A program made the position numbers and the translations under genes. Below the pieces are notes generated by a model. That model was not told the DNA's origin. It saw only the letters and a program-made list of their open reading frames with translations, and searched no databases. Below, one piece after another: positions 1 through 9,267 of a stretch of DNA of 41,798 bases. Each line of letters opens with the position of its first letter. Position 1 is the first letter of the stretch. Location of the stretch: IMG/VR virus record IMGVR_UViG_3300034061_002761, positions 1 through 41,798 of that record. One strand, 5' to 3'. The DNA is from a virus.

Positions 1-2
1 AC

Positions 3-3000
3 AAGTTTTATTCGTCAACGAACTACTATGTCGAGTTTCGGCTGACGGCGAACAATCCAGACAACCTCACGCCGCACGGCCCGCCCAACACGCTGATCTC
101 CCCAACTCAGGTCACCATCCCCGGCACCGGCTACACCAATGGTCAGGTGGGGACGATCACGCTGCTGAAGCGCGCACTCACGGCGGCAGTCAGCACGGCG
201 ACCAGCGCGCAGGCACTGTCGTGGACGGCTTCGCAGTTGATGCAGTTGTCTGCCTCTGCTGCGGGAAAGATTGCCAGCATCGACATATTCAGCAAGGGGC
301 GGAACTACTTCTCCCCCCCCGTCATCGAGGTGCGAGGCGGCGGGGCGGGGTACGGCCTTTCTGTGCTGCCCGTTGTCGAGAATGGTCGCATCGAGTCGGT
401 GCAGATCATCGATCCGGGCCTTTCGTACACATCGGCTACGGAGTTGTACACAGCCTCTCGCGCAGCCCAACTGACGCCCGTCATGCGCCCGACCATGCGT
501 GGCACGTACCGCTGCGCATACCGATTCGCAGACCGCACCGACACGATTGTGAAGACGGTAACAGCGACCCTTGGCAACTCGTCAACGACGCTGACGCTTT
601 CGGACACCAGCGGCGTGGAGCCAGACATGGTGCTGGACTCGCCGTCGCTTCCATTCAACGCCCGCATCAAGAGCGTGAGTGGCGACGAGGTCGAGATCAA
701 CCAGCAGATCACGGGGCTTGCCGCCAACACGACGATCACTGTCAAGGTGCGTGATCTGACAAAGCCCATTGCCTACAGCGACCTGTCCCCAATCGTGGAT
801 GTGGATGCAGGACCGAATGACTCGCGAACGCATTCATCGGAACTGAAGTGGTTGCTCTCTGGAGTGCGGCCCCCAGCCCGTGCAGACCTCATCGAACTGT
901 GGCGCACGAGCGCAGACCAATCGCTGGTCTTCTATCGGATCGAGGCATACGGGATACCGTCTGACAGCGGCGTGACCATTGTTGGGACGGACACCCTGAC
1001 AGACGAAGAACTGTTCGATCCCGACAGGCCGTTCTATGCAGCGATGCCCGTCGTTCTGCCCAACGGTAACGTCAACGCCTATCGCTTCGGTCAGCCCCGC
1101 AGCGACATGTCCGTTGGGGTGGCGTTTCAGGACAGGCTCTGGATGGGCGTATCCACCAGCGGCGAGGGGGCCAACACGCTGTACTACAGCGAGTTTGACG
1201 AGTTTGAGAGCCTCCCCGATGTGAACGAACTGCCAATTCAGAACAACACCAAAAGCACAGACGTTCTCACTGCCCTCGTGCCGTTTGGGTCACTGCTGCT
1301 GGCGATGCAGCACACTCACACGTATGCGGTGCAATACAACACAGACCCCGCCATCGACGCCACGATCCAGATGCTCAGTCACCGTGGGTGCCTGCATCAG
1401 CGTGCGTGGGACATTCACGAAAACGTCCTCTACGCCGCAGACGAGTCTGGCATCTACTCCATGGCCCGCAACGGTGAGGTGCAGGACATTAGCCTGCCGA
1501 TTCGCAACTTCTTCGTTGGCGAGTTGATCGACTTCAGCAAGCGGGAGACGTTTTTCTTACAGGCGGACTCCCGCACCCACATCCTGCGGTTCTTCTGCAC
1601 CCTCACCTCGCAGGCAGCCGACACGCCGTCCATGGCGTTGTGCTACGACATTCAGGCGAAAACGTGGTGGACCGAGTCGTACCCCAACGGCATAACCTCT
1701 GCCTGCACTGGCAGGCCCGCCGCAGCCCGCATCAACACGATCCTGTTGGGGGCGGTGGACGGGAACCTGTATGAGATCGAAGGCGACAGCGACCACGCCA
1801 ATGACTGCCTTACGGACTGCTTTGTGGAAGAGGGCGGATCGGGCTACCGCGAGGCTCCCACGATCACGGTCCCCAACTGCGTTGGTGCGTCTGTTCATGG
1901 GGTGGTCAGCGAAGGGCGGCTTGTCGATGTGATCATCCAAAGCCCTGGCTGGCAGGCCAAGGGAGGTTTGGAACTCGCAACGGAAGATGGAAGGGTTCTC
2001 ACAACCAGAAGTACCGCCGACGCGAATGAAGACGGCAGGGCTATCGGCGGCGTCGAGTACTACCCAATCAAGTTGACCATCGGCCCGCCGGAACCCGGCG
2101 GAACGCAAGCCGTCGCCTACGCCAACTTCAGCGTGACCCCACGGGTTGTGCGTGAATGCACCGTGGCGCAGGGGGAATCGTTCGTCCGCCTCGATCCGGC
2201 CCGCACGGCGCAACTGCAACCGGAGTTCACTTCTCCGATTGCGCTAGAGAACGAGGGGCTATTGCTCACACAGAGCGGCCTGCCCATCACGACGGAGCCT
2301 CCTCCGGTCGAGATCGGAATGGAAGCCATCGGGGACTTCCTGCCGCTGAACGCCTTCGTCTCTCGCATAGACGGCAGGGACATTTATCTGGAACACCCGG
2401 ACGGCACACCGGCACTGGTCACCAATGGTGCGCAGCGCACGAACCAAACAGGAACGACAGCGGACTATCTGGAACTGGGCGGCACACAGATGACCGTCAC
2501 GTTCCGCAAGCCGTTCCGCATCCATATCCCCTTCCGCATGGCGACGGGGTACGCAGAGGTCGTGAACGAGAGCAACGCGCGTGGCGGCGGCGGGCTTGTG
2601 GACCGCTCCGTTTCGATTGTCTACACGCCCACGCAGGACGATAAGTACGTGGAGTTGATCGAGCGGTACAACGGTCGCGAGGAGATGCGGCCAAACCTCA
2701 TCCGCCGTGGCCGGGGTGGACCCGGCGGGTTCGTTCACCGCGAGGACTCCGCCAGCACTGTGCTGAACACGAGCCGCGAGGCATCGACGCTTGGGTTCGC
2801 AACTGGCGTGGCGAAGGCCAAGTTTGCCAGCCAAGCCAACTCCGATCTCACCGGCACCGACCAGCATCTCCAAGTCGAACTGTACGCGCGACCGGAGCAG
2901 GCCAGCCCGTGGAAGCGAACGAACTACTGGATTCCTGACGCGGCCATTCGCACCCCGCAGTCTTTCGCGCTGCACGGCATGACGGTCGAGGGGGTCATCG

Positions 3001-3014
3001 AAAATGGCGAATGA
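3..3014 (+). CDS. Tail hub/nozzle-like structural protein, 5' end cut off by window edge
   Basis: The reading frame is open from base 3, so the GTG at 147 is not the real start and at least 1,003 residues lie in the window. Two copies of a beta-rich GGxGY module are visible, around bases 290-450 (GGGAGYG then PGLSY) and 1835-1960 (GGSGYREAPTITV then SPGW). Bases about 1090-1800 resemble the propeller part of podovirus tail-tube/nozzle proteins (QDRLWMGVS, LYYSEFDEFESLP, LYAADESGIYSM). The likely role is a tail-tube end or hub protein to which fibres attach. This rests on fold-level resemblance and on its place just before small virion and fibre genes. It overlaps the next ATG by 11 bases. Confidence 0.75.
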   Translation, partial: KFYSSTNYYVEFRLTANNPDNLTPHGPPNTLISPTQVTIPGTGYTNGQVGTITLLKRALTAAVSTATSAQALSWTASQLMQLSASAAGKIASIDIFSKGRNYFSPPVIEVRGGGAGYGLSVLPVVENGRIESVQIIDPGLSYTSATELYTASRAAQLTPVMRPTMRGTYRCAYRFADRTDTIVKTVTATLGNSSTTLTLSDTSGVEPDMVLDSPSLPFNARIKSVSGDEVEINQQITGLAANTTITVKVRDLTKPIAYSDLSPIVDVDAGPNDSRTHSSELKWLLSGVRPPARADLIELWRTSADQSLVFYRIEAYGIPSDSGVTIVGTDTLTDEELFDPDRPFYAAMPVVLPNGNVNAYRFGQPRSDMSVGVAFQDRLWMGVSTSGEGANTLYYSEFDEFESLPDVNELPIQNNTKSTDVLTALVPFGSLLLAMQHTHTYAVQYNTDPAIDATIQMLSHRGCLHQRAWDIHENVLYAADESGIYSMARNGEVQDISLPIRNFFVGELIDFSKRETFFLQADSRTHILRFFCTLTSQAADTPSMALCYDIQAKTWWTESYPNGITSACTGRPAAARINTILLGAVDGNLYEIEGDSDHANDCLTDCFVEEGGSGYREAPTITVPNCVGASVHGVVSEGRLVDVIIQSPGWQAKGGLELATEDGRVLTTRSTADANEDGRAIGGVEYYPIKLTIGPPEPGGTQAVAYANFSVTPRVVRECTVAQGESFVRLDPARTAQLQPEFTSPIALENEGLLLTQSGLPITTEPPPVEIGMEAIGDFLPLNAFVSRIDGRDIYLEHPDGTPALVTNGAQRTNQTGTTADYLELGGTQMTVTFRKPFRIHIPFRMATGYAEVVNESNARGGGGLVDRSVSIVYTPTQDDKYVELIERYNGREEMRPNLIRRGRGGPGGFVHREDSASTVLNTSREASTLGFATGVAKAKFASQANSDLTGTDQHLQVELYARPEQASPWKRTNYWIPDAAIRTPQSFALHGMTVEGVIENGE

Positions 3015-3561
3015 CCTAGAGGCGAACCTAATCATGGGTGGCCTGACGCCCTCTGCGGCCAAGGTCATTGCCAACGCGATCTCCAACGTCGCCACCGGGA
3101 GAACCAACATCGGTCGGCAACTGGCGGACGCCACCCCGGCTGACAAGATGCGGGTGATCGACTCCGACACGCGGCGGTATCTGCTTACCAATCTTGACTA
3201 TCCGACCGACAGCCCGTTCCGGTCGAGACTGCAAAGCACCGCATCCCAGTACGACCAGAATCCCAAGACCCACCCCTACCAAGACAGCCAACCGGCCTCC
3301 GCCAATCCGACGCTCCAGACGCCCGGAGTGAAGGCTGGCAAGTTTGTTTCGGTAGCCGCCGCAACAACGGACGATGTCGCACAATCCGAGGTGACGCTGC
3401 GGGTTGCCACTCGCGGAGGCACCCATGCACGGCTGAACGACGCCACCGGGGAGGTCGAGGCAGTGCCGATTTTGGTGGAGGTGGAACCAAAATCAAGGCT
3501 AGAGGCTGTTGTCGAGGAGCGGCCAAACGCCACCGTCATCAAACTCCGGTTCCTTACGTAA
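3004..3561 (+). CDS. Hypothetical virion-associated protein (185 aa)
   Basis: I do not recognise this family. The ATG lies inside the 3' end of the tail hub gene and the stop is directly followed by the next ATG (TAA then ATG), so it is translated as part of the late block. The first 60 residues look helical (ANLIMGGLTPSAAKVIANAI); the middle is rich in Pro, Gln, Ser and Thr (about 75-110); the last 70 residues look like beta strands (EVTLRVATRGG, VPILVEVEPKS). There is no signal peptide or membrane segment. A small tail or head-completion role would fit the position, but nothing in the sequence proves it. Confidence 0.7.
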   Translation: MANDLEANLIMGGLTPSAAKVIANAISNVATGRTNIGRQLADATPADKMRVIDSDTRRYLLTNLDYPTDSPFRSRLQSTASQYDQNPKTHPYQDSQPASANPTLQTPGVKAGKFVSVAAATTDDVAQSEVTLRVATRGGTHARLNDATGEVEAVPILVEVEPKSRLEAVVEERPNATVIKLRFLT

Positions 3562-4134
3562 ATGCCAAGGCCACAAGTAGGCAACTGGACGCCGTTCAAG
3601 AGCGGCGGCGGCAAGCCTGCCGATCCGCCCCCGGTCGGTCGCGCCCCAAAGGCTGGCTTCGCTAACAAGCGATTCCCGACTGTCGGCCCCACCGACATAT
3701 CGCCGCCGTCTGGTGGCTATCAGTCGATCATCTCGACCAAGTCTCCGTTCGATGCCGGTCAGATGGGCCGGATCGCAAACGTCCAGACACCCACCACCTC
3801 CTACGCCCGTGGTGCCGGTGCGCAGTCGAGCAACGCCTTCAATCGGGGGATAGCGGACACCAGCCGCAACACGATTCAGAACGCGGCGAACAAGTTCACG
3901 ACCGACTATCAGCGGCAGGCGGAGAAGTCTCTGTCCGAAGACATGCTCGCGCAGCGGCAGAACGCAGCCGACCGTTTCCGCATGGACTTGTTCAAGAACA
4001 TGTTCGATACGGATACACGAGTGCGCTACACCGAAGGCATCAAGGACTTGTCGCAGTACCGCGAGACAGAGAAGCGCAACGAAGAGGCCAAGCGTACCGC
4101 CATGGTCATGCGGTTCATCGGGGGCTTGCTGTAA
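3562..4134 (+). CDS. Hypothetical structural protein with helical C-terminus (190 aa)
   Basis: Unknown family. The ATG follows the preceding stop with no gap. The N-terminal 80 residues are rich in Pro, Gly and Ser and probably disordered; residues about 95-185 are charged and helical, likely coiled coil (DYQRQAEKSLSEDMLAQRQ). The protein ends in MRFIGGLL. The next gene has the same layout (disordered start, long helix, end ILGGLL), so the two may be diverged duplicates or bind the same partner through their C-termini. Inferred to be a minor virion or ejected protein from its position. Confidence 0.7.
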   Translation: MPRPQVGNWTPFKSGGGKPADPPPVGRAPKAGFANKRFPTVGPTDISPPSGGYQSIISTKSPFDAGQMGRIANVQTPTTSYARGAGAQSSNAFNRGIADTSRNTIQNAANKFTTDYQRQAEKSLSEDMLAQRQNAADRFRMDLFKNMFDTDTRVRYTEGIKDLSQYRETEKRNEEAKRTAMVMRFIGGLL

Positions 4135-4137
4135 CCC

Positions 4138-4647
4138 ATGTTCTCATCCCCCTCCACAAACGCGCCGACGCAGTACCGGACGAACAACACGTTCGCCACG
4201 ACGTTCACCGGCCCGGTGCAGCGCGACCAGCGCATGCAGGATGTGACGCGCAATCAGTCCATGGCGCAGGGGGCGATGCAGGGCAACACCCGCCAGTTCA
4301 ATCAACAGGCCGGGGCCGGGGTCCGGGCGGGCGGGAAGATGCAGAACTACCTCGCGCAGATGAAGGGCGACTCCGCCGCCGCCAAGGGCTTCGCGCAGGG
4401 GCAGCAGGACATGATGGACAAGATGGCGGACAACTCGACCGCCAACTTGCAGTTCCAAGAGCGGCTATCGGGAGAACGCGGCTGGGTGCGTGATCTCTTG
4501 CTCGACCGCGACGAGAGCCTCAACAAGGAGCGGATGGGGGCTTACAAGCGGTTTGTGGACACAAATCTTGGTGAATACGAACGACAGATCAAGGAGGCGG
4601 TCGCCGCACAGGCGCGGCAAACCGAAATCCTTGGCGGGCTTTTGTGA
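4138..4647 (+). CDS. Hypothetical structural protein, possible paralogue of the gene before it (169 aa)
   Basis: Unknown family. It starts three bases after the previous stop. It is rich in Gln, Met and Ala in the first half (RDQRMQDVTRNQSMAQGAMQ) and strongly helical in the second half (LDRDESLNKERMGAYKRFVD). It ends in ILGGLL, like the IGGLL end of the preceding protein. No membrane segment or enzymatic motif is visible. A minor virion protein is the simplest reading. Confidence 0.7.
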   Translation: MFSSPSTNAPTQYRTNNTFATTFTGPVQRDQRMQDVTRNQSMAQGAMQGNTRQFNQQAGAGVRAGGKMQNYLAQMKGDSAAAKGFAQGQQDMMDKMADNSTANLQFQERLSGERGWVRDLLLDRDESLNKERMGAYKRFVDTNLGEYERQIKEAVAAQARQTEILGGLL

Positions 4648-4655
4648 GGTGTGAC

Positions 4656-4970
4656 ATGGAAATCGATCTTGGAAAGAACCCATTCAAGAAGTTCACGAAG
4701 AGCGCGCTGGTGGACATGCTTGAAGATGCCATCGCAACGGAGAAGGAACGCTCTCTCCCGCTGCACAAGCGCGGCCAGAAGACGGCGGTCGAGAAGGATG
4801 ACGCCACCGAAGAGGCGGATGAGGAGCGAGAGAAGTTGGCCGACCTCGCGGAAGAGAGCAAGGGAGCGGCCAGCCCCGTCGAGATGGATGACGAGGACAT
4901 GTCCGACGAAGCGATGGAGAAGTTGGAGCCGCCCGCGAAGGTCAAGAAGAAGGCACCTAAGAAGGCATGA
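4656..4970 (+). CDS. Small highly charged protein (104 aa)
   Basis: The ATG at 4656 is preferred over the GTG at 4644 because GAGG at 4646-4649 sits six bases before it. The N-terminus (MEIDLGKNPFKKFTKSALV) is basic and helical, the middle is very acidic (EEADEEREKLADLAEES, VEMDDEDMSDEAMEKLE) and the end is a lysine/alanine tail (KVKKKAPKKA). Such composition occurs in scaffolding-like and DNA-binding virion proteins, but no family is recognised. The stop overlaps the next start as ATGA. Confidence 0.65.
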   Translation: MEIDLGKNPFKKFTKSALVDMLEDAIATEKERSLPLHKRGQKTAVEKDDATEEADEEREKLADLAEESKGAASPVEMDDEDMSDEAMEKLEPPAKVKKKAPKKA

Positions 4971-6520
4971 GCGAGATCATCCGACTGTCCAAGCGTCTTG
5001 CCGCCCCCGAGGGGTTTGGCCGTGGTGTGGGCGATATGCCTACCACGGTGGACGGTATCCCCATGGGGCGCGGCGCGGGCGAGGACGAAGTGGCCGACGC
5101 CGCAGCCCGACACCTTGCGCGGTTTGAGGACGCTCATCGGCGTTACCTCACGGTCAAGGAAAAAGAGGCTGCTCGTGGGCCTGCCGTCGCGGAATACCGT
5201 GCGCAGAAAGAGTTCGATGCCATGTCGGACCTTGTGCGCCGGTTCGCATCGGAGGCTGGACCGGACGGCAGCGGTGCAGTGACTGCGGACATGGCGACCG
5301 CCTTGGCTTCGCTCGACCAGCCGGTGCTGGCAATGGTTCTCCGCAGGGCGGGCAACCCGCCTCTCTTCCAGCCGCTTCTGGGGGCAGAACTCGATGACGT
5401 TCCCCTCATGCAAGAAGGGGACAAACTGGCAGGGAAAGTGGAATCGCGTGGCGAGGCGCGGGATGTAGAAGCAGCATCGAGCGTCAAGTCTCTCCCGATG
5501 ATCATGCGACCGTCCTCGCACTTCAACAAGCCCGGTGGCGCGTCAGACTCCTACAAGGATTTCAAGCCGAAGAATCACGACCCGATGGAGATGGACACGA
5601 CGCGGTTCATCAAGGACAAGAAAACGGGCGAGGTGCGGCTGTTCGATACCGTTGCCGACAAGGGGCGCGAGGGCGAGGTCATCTATGCAGGCGGCGGGGA
5701 AGGCAAGCAGGGCTACAAGCCACAAACAATCAAGCATCTGCAAAACAGGATGGCTGGCGACCAGATCGGTCAGGCCAAGGCTATGGAGGAGGGAGGCGGT
5801 CGCCTGACAATCGGCGCAGGGGATTCGGGAGACGCGCCGTGGAACACCAAGCCCGGAAGGCGTGACTCAGGAAAGACCATCGACCGTGTGGTCGCCAACA
5901 GAAACCGTGGGCCTTTCACGAAACTTTCGGAGGCTTTGGACCGAGCCTCCTATTCGGTAGACAAAGACGGCACAGAAATTTCGACAGAAGGCTCGATCAA
6001 CCTCGACGCCATCTTCCCCCGCTGGCGTACTCGCGTAGCAGAACTGGATGACTCTGGAAAACTGGCTTATCCGCCGCGCATGCCGTCCGCAGAATATGTG
6101 ACGGGCATGATCCTTGGGCTGCACAACTTTACGGAGCCTGGGCTTTTCGAGCGGTGGCTTCCTGCCGTGCGAAGGTCAATCGACGCGGCCCCGGAGAAGC
6201 CAAGCACCCAAGAGGCAATGAAGTACAGCGAGATGGTGCTGCAACCCAATGAGTCTTTCCGAAAGGCTATGGGCGGTGGTGTTGGCACAAAAGAATACCC
6301 ATTCAAGATTTACGGCCCCCGGAGGGCAGACCTCCCGCCGGTAGAGGAGCCGGGTGCAGCACCTGTCGAATCGCCAAAGCCCAGCGTCGAGGCTCAGAAC
6401 GCCAAGACAAGGGAGAGGCTGGAGCGCATGAAGAAGTCCCGAAGCAAGCCCGAAATTACGGACCAATCGTCCATATACACGGTGCCTGCTGATTCCCCCA
6501 TGAGCGGCCTGTTGGCCTAG
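4967..6520 (+). CDS. Large virion-associated protein of unknown function (517 aa)
   Basis: Starts at an ATGA overlap. The N-terminus MSEIIRLSKRL closely resembles those of two later small proteins (MSDIIRLAKSI at 21079, MSDTIRKLKSG at 21719). The protein is mostly charged and helical, with a probably disordered, Pro-rich stretch near residues 450-490 and the end SPMSGLLA. I see no enzymatic motif. It sits among structural genes, so a minor virion or ejected protein is inferred. Confidence 0.7.
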   Translation: MSEIIRLSKRLAAPEGFGRGVGDMPTTVDGIPMGRGAGEDEVADAAARHLARFEDAHRRYLTVKEKEAARGPAVAEYRAQKEFDAMSDLVRRFASEAGPDGSGAVTADMATALASLDQPVLAMVLRRAGNPPLFQPLLGAELDDVPLMQEGDKLAGKVESRGEARDVEAASSVKSLPMIMRPSSHFNKPGGASDSYKDFKPKNHDPMEMDTTRFIKDKKTGEVRLFDTVADKGREGEVIYAGGGEGKQGYKPQTIKHLQNRMAGDQIGQAKAMEEGGGRLTIGAGDSGDAPWNTKPGRRDSGKTIDRVVANRNRGPFTKLSEALDRASYSVDKDGTEISTEGSINLDAIFPRWRTRVAELDDSGKLAYPPRMPSAEYVTGMILGLHNFTEPGLFERWLPAVRRSIDAAPEKPSTQEAMKYSEMVLQPNESFRKAMGGGVGTKEYPFKIYGPRRADLPPVEEPGAAPVESPKPSVEAQNAKTRERLERMKKSRSKPEITDQSSIYTVPADSPMSGLLA

Positions 6521-6526
6521 TTAACA

Positions 6527-8035
6527 ATGTCTGAAGCACTACGCAAATTCATCACCGGCAAGGCCAAAAACGCTAAGGCGTTTGACAAGAAGTTTGGTGG
6601 TGAGCAGGGACTCACCGCTCTGGTTGACACGTTGGATGGCGCGCCTACCGACGCCCAGAAGGCTGGCATGAAGGTGCTTCGCGATAACGCCGACGATCTG
6701 GAGGCGGCTGCTGCCAAGTTGCGTGACATGGTGTACGGCCCCGCCGAGCCGGTAAAGAAGACCGGGGTGCAGGGGAAGACCAGCGCGCCCGCCGAAAGGA
6801 TCGAGGGCAAACTTCCCAACAATGCCCGCGACAAGGGGACGCTGCCAGACCCGCCGAAGACGAAGACGAAGACAAAGGGCAAGCCCACGGTCGAGGAAGA
6901 GTCGGTGGCTACGGCAAAGAAGTCCCAAGCATTTCAAGCCGAGAGAGAGGCGGCAAGCGCGGCTGCTCGCGAGCCGCGAGGGAAACGAAAGGCTGCTGCG
7001 AGGAAGGAAATTGAAGACGCGCAGGCCACCCGTGAAGTCGCTGCACAGGAGACTGCGCCGCTTGAAGAAGAGGCTGCGGTTGATGAGGACGTTACGGAGA
7101 TCGGGAAATTCGTCCCCGCTTCCTCGCTTGGTGGCGTAGATGTGGCGGGTTCTTTCCTGCCCGGAGTATTCGACCCGCGAGTCGAACTGGAACTGGGGGG
7201 AGCGGCCCCGGACTTCTCAGTGACAACGGACCCGGCATCTCTTCGTCGCGCCAACCCGATGGACATGTCCCTGCTTGCGAGGTCGCAGTTTGATACGCCG
7301 GTAGACACTGGAACACCGCCGCCCGTCGAGCCGAAGATCGATCCGTTTGCGTTGCCAGAAAGCCCCGCTGATCTGGGCGCGATGGACATGTCGTGGATGC
7401 AGCCGCAGGCCACGCCGGGAGTTTCGATGCGGGCACTGGCTGGACTGATGGACGCTCCTTCATCGTCCCCCGATGCGCCGATCCCCTCCCCTGCTCCAGA
7501 AGCCCCGGCTCCAGAAGCCCCGGCACCGCAGTCGGCCATGGACATGTCTCTGCTATCTCCCGGCGCGGTTGGCCCAATGGACATGAGCCGTATGGCAGAC
7601 CCGGCATTCCGATATTCTCCCCCTGCCGAAGCACCTCCCAAGACTCGCCCGCCATTCTATGACCCCAACGTGGGTGCTAGGGGATATTTCAGAGAGCCGG
7701 GGCTTGTCAGCCGCGCGAATGAGTTCCTCTACCAGCGAGGAATGCCAGCGGGTGTTGCGCGAGCAATCCGCCCCACTGCGGCTACCCTCGACTTCGCCAC
7801 GAAAGTGCTTGCCCCCCTTGGGGTCGCGGGCGCGGCAGTGGGCGGTCTTGGCTACGCAGGGCTAAAGGGCTTGCAGGCGTTGTCGAGCGGCGGCGCGACT
7901 TCGCCCGGTGGGCCTCCCACTGATGAAGAGCAGGCAATTCTGGAGGAGAGGGCAAAGCGGTCGATGGGTGAACTCCAGCAGATTCTTGGAGGCAGAAACC
8001 CTGCTTCGGCCCCGGCATCTACGCCTGTACAGTAA
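6527..8035 (+). CDS. Pro/Ala-rich virion-associated protein with repeated MDMS motif (502 aa)
   Basis: Unknown family. Residues 1-80 are compact and helical. Residues about 90-180 are highly charged (Lys, Glu, Ala) and likely coiled coil. Residues about 240-355 are disordered, with four copies of a short (P/A)MDMS motif (PMDMSLL, AMDMSWM, AMDMSLL, PMDMSRM) spaced 41, 52 and 13 residues apart. A hydrophobic glycine-rich helix (LAPLGVAGAAVGGLGYAGL) near residues 425-445 could cross or insert into a membrane. That layout would suit a protein ejected from the particle, but this is inference. Confidence 0.7.
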   Translation: MSEALRKFITGKAKNAKAFDKKFGGEQGLTALVDTLDGAPTDAQKAGMKVLRDNADDLEAAAAKLRDMVYGPAEPVKKTGVQGKTSAPAERIEGKLPNNARDKGTLPDPPKTKTKTKGKPTVEEESVATAKKSQAFQAEREAASAAAREPRGKRKAAARKEIEDAQATREVAAQETAPLEEEAAVDEDVTEIGKFVPASSLGGVDVAGSFLPGVFDPRVELELGGAAPDFSVTTDPASLRRANPMDMSLLARSQFDTPVDTGTPPPVEPKIDPFALPESPADLGAMDMSWMQPQATPGVSMRALAGLMDAPSSSPDAPIPSPAPEAPAPEAPAPQSAMDMSLLSPGAVGPMDMSRMADPAFRYSPPAEAPPKTRPPFYDPNVGARGYFREPGLVSRANEFLYQRGMPAGVARAIRPTAATLDFATKVLAPLGVAGAAVGGLGYAGLKGLQALSSGGATSPGGPPTDEEQAILEERAKRSMGELQQILGGRNPASAPASTPVQ

Positions 8036-8048
8036 CCCAAGGTGACCA

Positions 8049-8999
8049 ATGCCCGATCCAGTAAAAATCTCTGACCTCCCGGTGGCCTCCATTGTTTTGG
8101 GTGGCGACATTCTCCCCGTCGTTGATTCGGGGTACACCCAAACCCGGCGGTGTACTGCCGCGCAGATCGCTGCGATTGGCGGCGGACCTCCGGGTGCAGG
8201 AACGGTGACCGCCGCCAGCCTCGCTTCCGGGGCGGTGACCTACGCCAAAATCCAGAACGTCACTGGCGACCGCGTCCTAGGTAAAACTGCCGGTGCCAGC
8301 GGCGTTGTGGAGGAGATTCCTTGCACCACGTTTGCCCGCACCCTGCTGGCGGCGGCGGACAGCAACGCGGCGCGTGTTTTGATCAACGACACGCCGACGT
8401 TCTCTGGCAACATGACGGTCAACGGCAACGTGAGCGTGACCGGCTCGATCTCCGCTTCGGGCGGCATCACGGGACAGGTGCAGGCGGGAGACGGGACGGC
8501 GTCCGCTCCTTCGTACTCGTTCGCCGCCGACACGAACACCGGCCTCGCGCGTCTGAACGGAGCGGATTCGCTCTCTCTGGTGACGGGCGGCGTACAGCGG
8601 CTCCGCGTCGAGGCCGATGGCTCCATGCGGTCGCATGTCTACGGAGACACAGCCCTCCTGCCGCACTTCGGGTGCCGAGCGTTCGCCGCGTTTCACTCCT
8701 ATGGGGCATCCGACGAGCGTGGCCCCACCCCGGCCACGACCCAGCAGGGCAACGTGTCGAGCATATCGCGAACTTCAGTCGGCTATCACCTCGTCAACTT
8801 TGCGACTCCCATGCCTGACACCAATTACGCAGTGGTCAGTTCTGCCAACTACAGCGCGTGGGCTAGCGGCGATCCGATGTTCGATGATCTGTATGTGGCT
8901 ACGCCGAAGGGCTTGCTTACCACTGGCTTCCGCATCTTGACCGGCAACGTCAGCAACACTCTTCTCGACTGTTACGTGTACTTTGCCATTTTCCGATAG
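8049..8999 (+). CDS. Tail fibre protein with shared N- and C-terminal modules (316 aa)
   Basis: Likely an adsorption fibre. The start has the look of short attachment domains (ISDLPVASIVLGGDILPVVD). It is followed by the segment YAKIQNVTGDRVLGKT, which reappears in the 458-aa protein at 13488 as YAKMQNVAGDRLLGRS. The middle (MTVNGNVSVTGSISASGGI) is a beta-helical shaft pattern. The last 110 residues begin TALLPHFGCRAFAAF and end YFAIFR, again matching the C-terminus of the 13488 protein (TLLPQFQCRAWVAF to VAIFR). The shared end may be a trimerising or receptor-binding tip. AAGGTGA lies just before the ATG. Confidence 0.8.
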   Translation: MPDPVKISDLPVASIVLGGDILPVVDSGYTQTRRCTAAQIAAIGGGPPGAGTVTAASLASGAVTYAKIQNVTGDRVLGKTAGASGVVEEIPCTTFARTLLAAADSNAARVLINDTPTFSGNMTVNGNVSVTGSISASGGITGQVQAGDGTASAPSYSFAADTNTGLARLNGADSLSLVTGGVQRLRVEADGSMRSHVYGDTALLPHFGCRAFAAFHSYGASDERGPTPATTQQGNVSSISRTSVGYHLVNFATPMPDTNYAVVSSANYSAWASGDPMFDDLYVATPKGLLTTGFRILTGNVSNTLLDCYVYFAIFR

Positions 9000-9008
9000 G
9001 GACGAGAG

Positions 9009-9266
9009 ATGAATCAGACAATCGTCTACCCTCGCGAAGACGGGGGCTTGGTGTTCGTTATGCCAGCCAACTGCGGCCTCTCCGTTGCAGAGATCGCCCG
9101 CAAGGACGTTCCGGCTGGGATGCCGTATCTGATCGTTGACAACGACGATCTGCCAGAGGACCGCACGTACATAGATGCGTGGACCGCCGACTTCTCAGAG
9201 CCTGACGGCTACGGCATCGGCCCGGAAGCGTGGTTCGCGGAACGAGCAGCACAGGAGGGAAACTGA
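9009..9266 (+). CDS. Small fibre-associated protein (85 aa)
   Basis: Follows the fibre gene after nine bases that include GAGA. The sequence IVYPREDGGLVFVMP, then AEIARKDVPAGMPYLIVD and DLPEDRTYIDAWTADF, is a pattern I know from small hypothetical phage proteins found next to fibre or fibre-assembly genes. No catalytic motif. Its place between a fibre and a DUF4376-like protein suggests a fibre-assembly or accessory role (inferred). Confidence 0.7.
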   Translation: MNQTIVYPREDGGLVFVMPANCGLSVAEIARKDVPAGMPYLIVDNDDLPEDRTYIDAWTADFSEPDGYGIGPEAWFAERAAQEGN

Positions 9267-9267
9267 A

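Noticed and set aside
307-320. A G8AGAA run on the minus strand inside the tail hub gene
   Set aside because: Coding, eight G instead of seven, antisense to its gene; probably chance.
4525-4545. CTCAACAAGGAG inside a virion gene, resembling the leader motif
   Set aside because: It lies within a coding region with no gene starting there.
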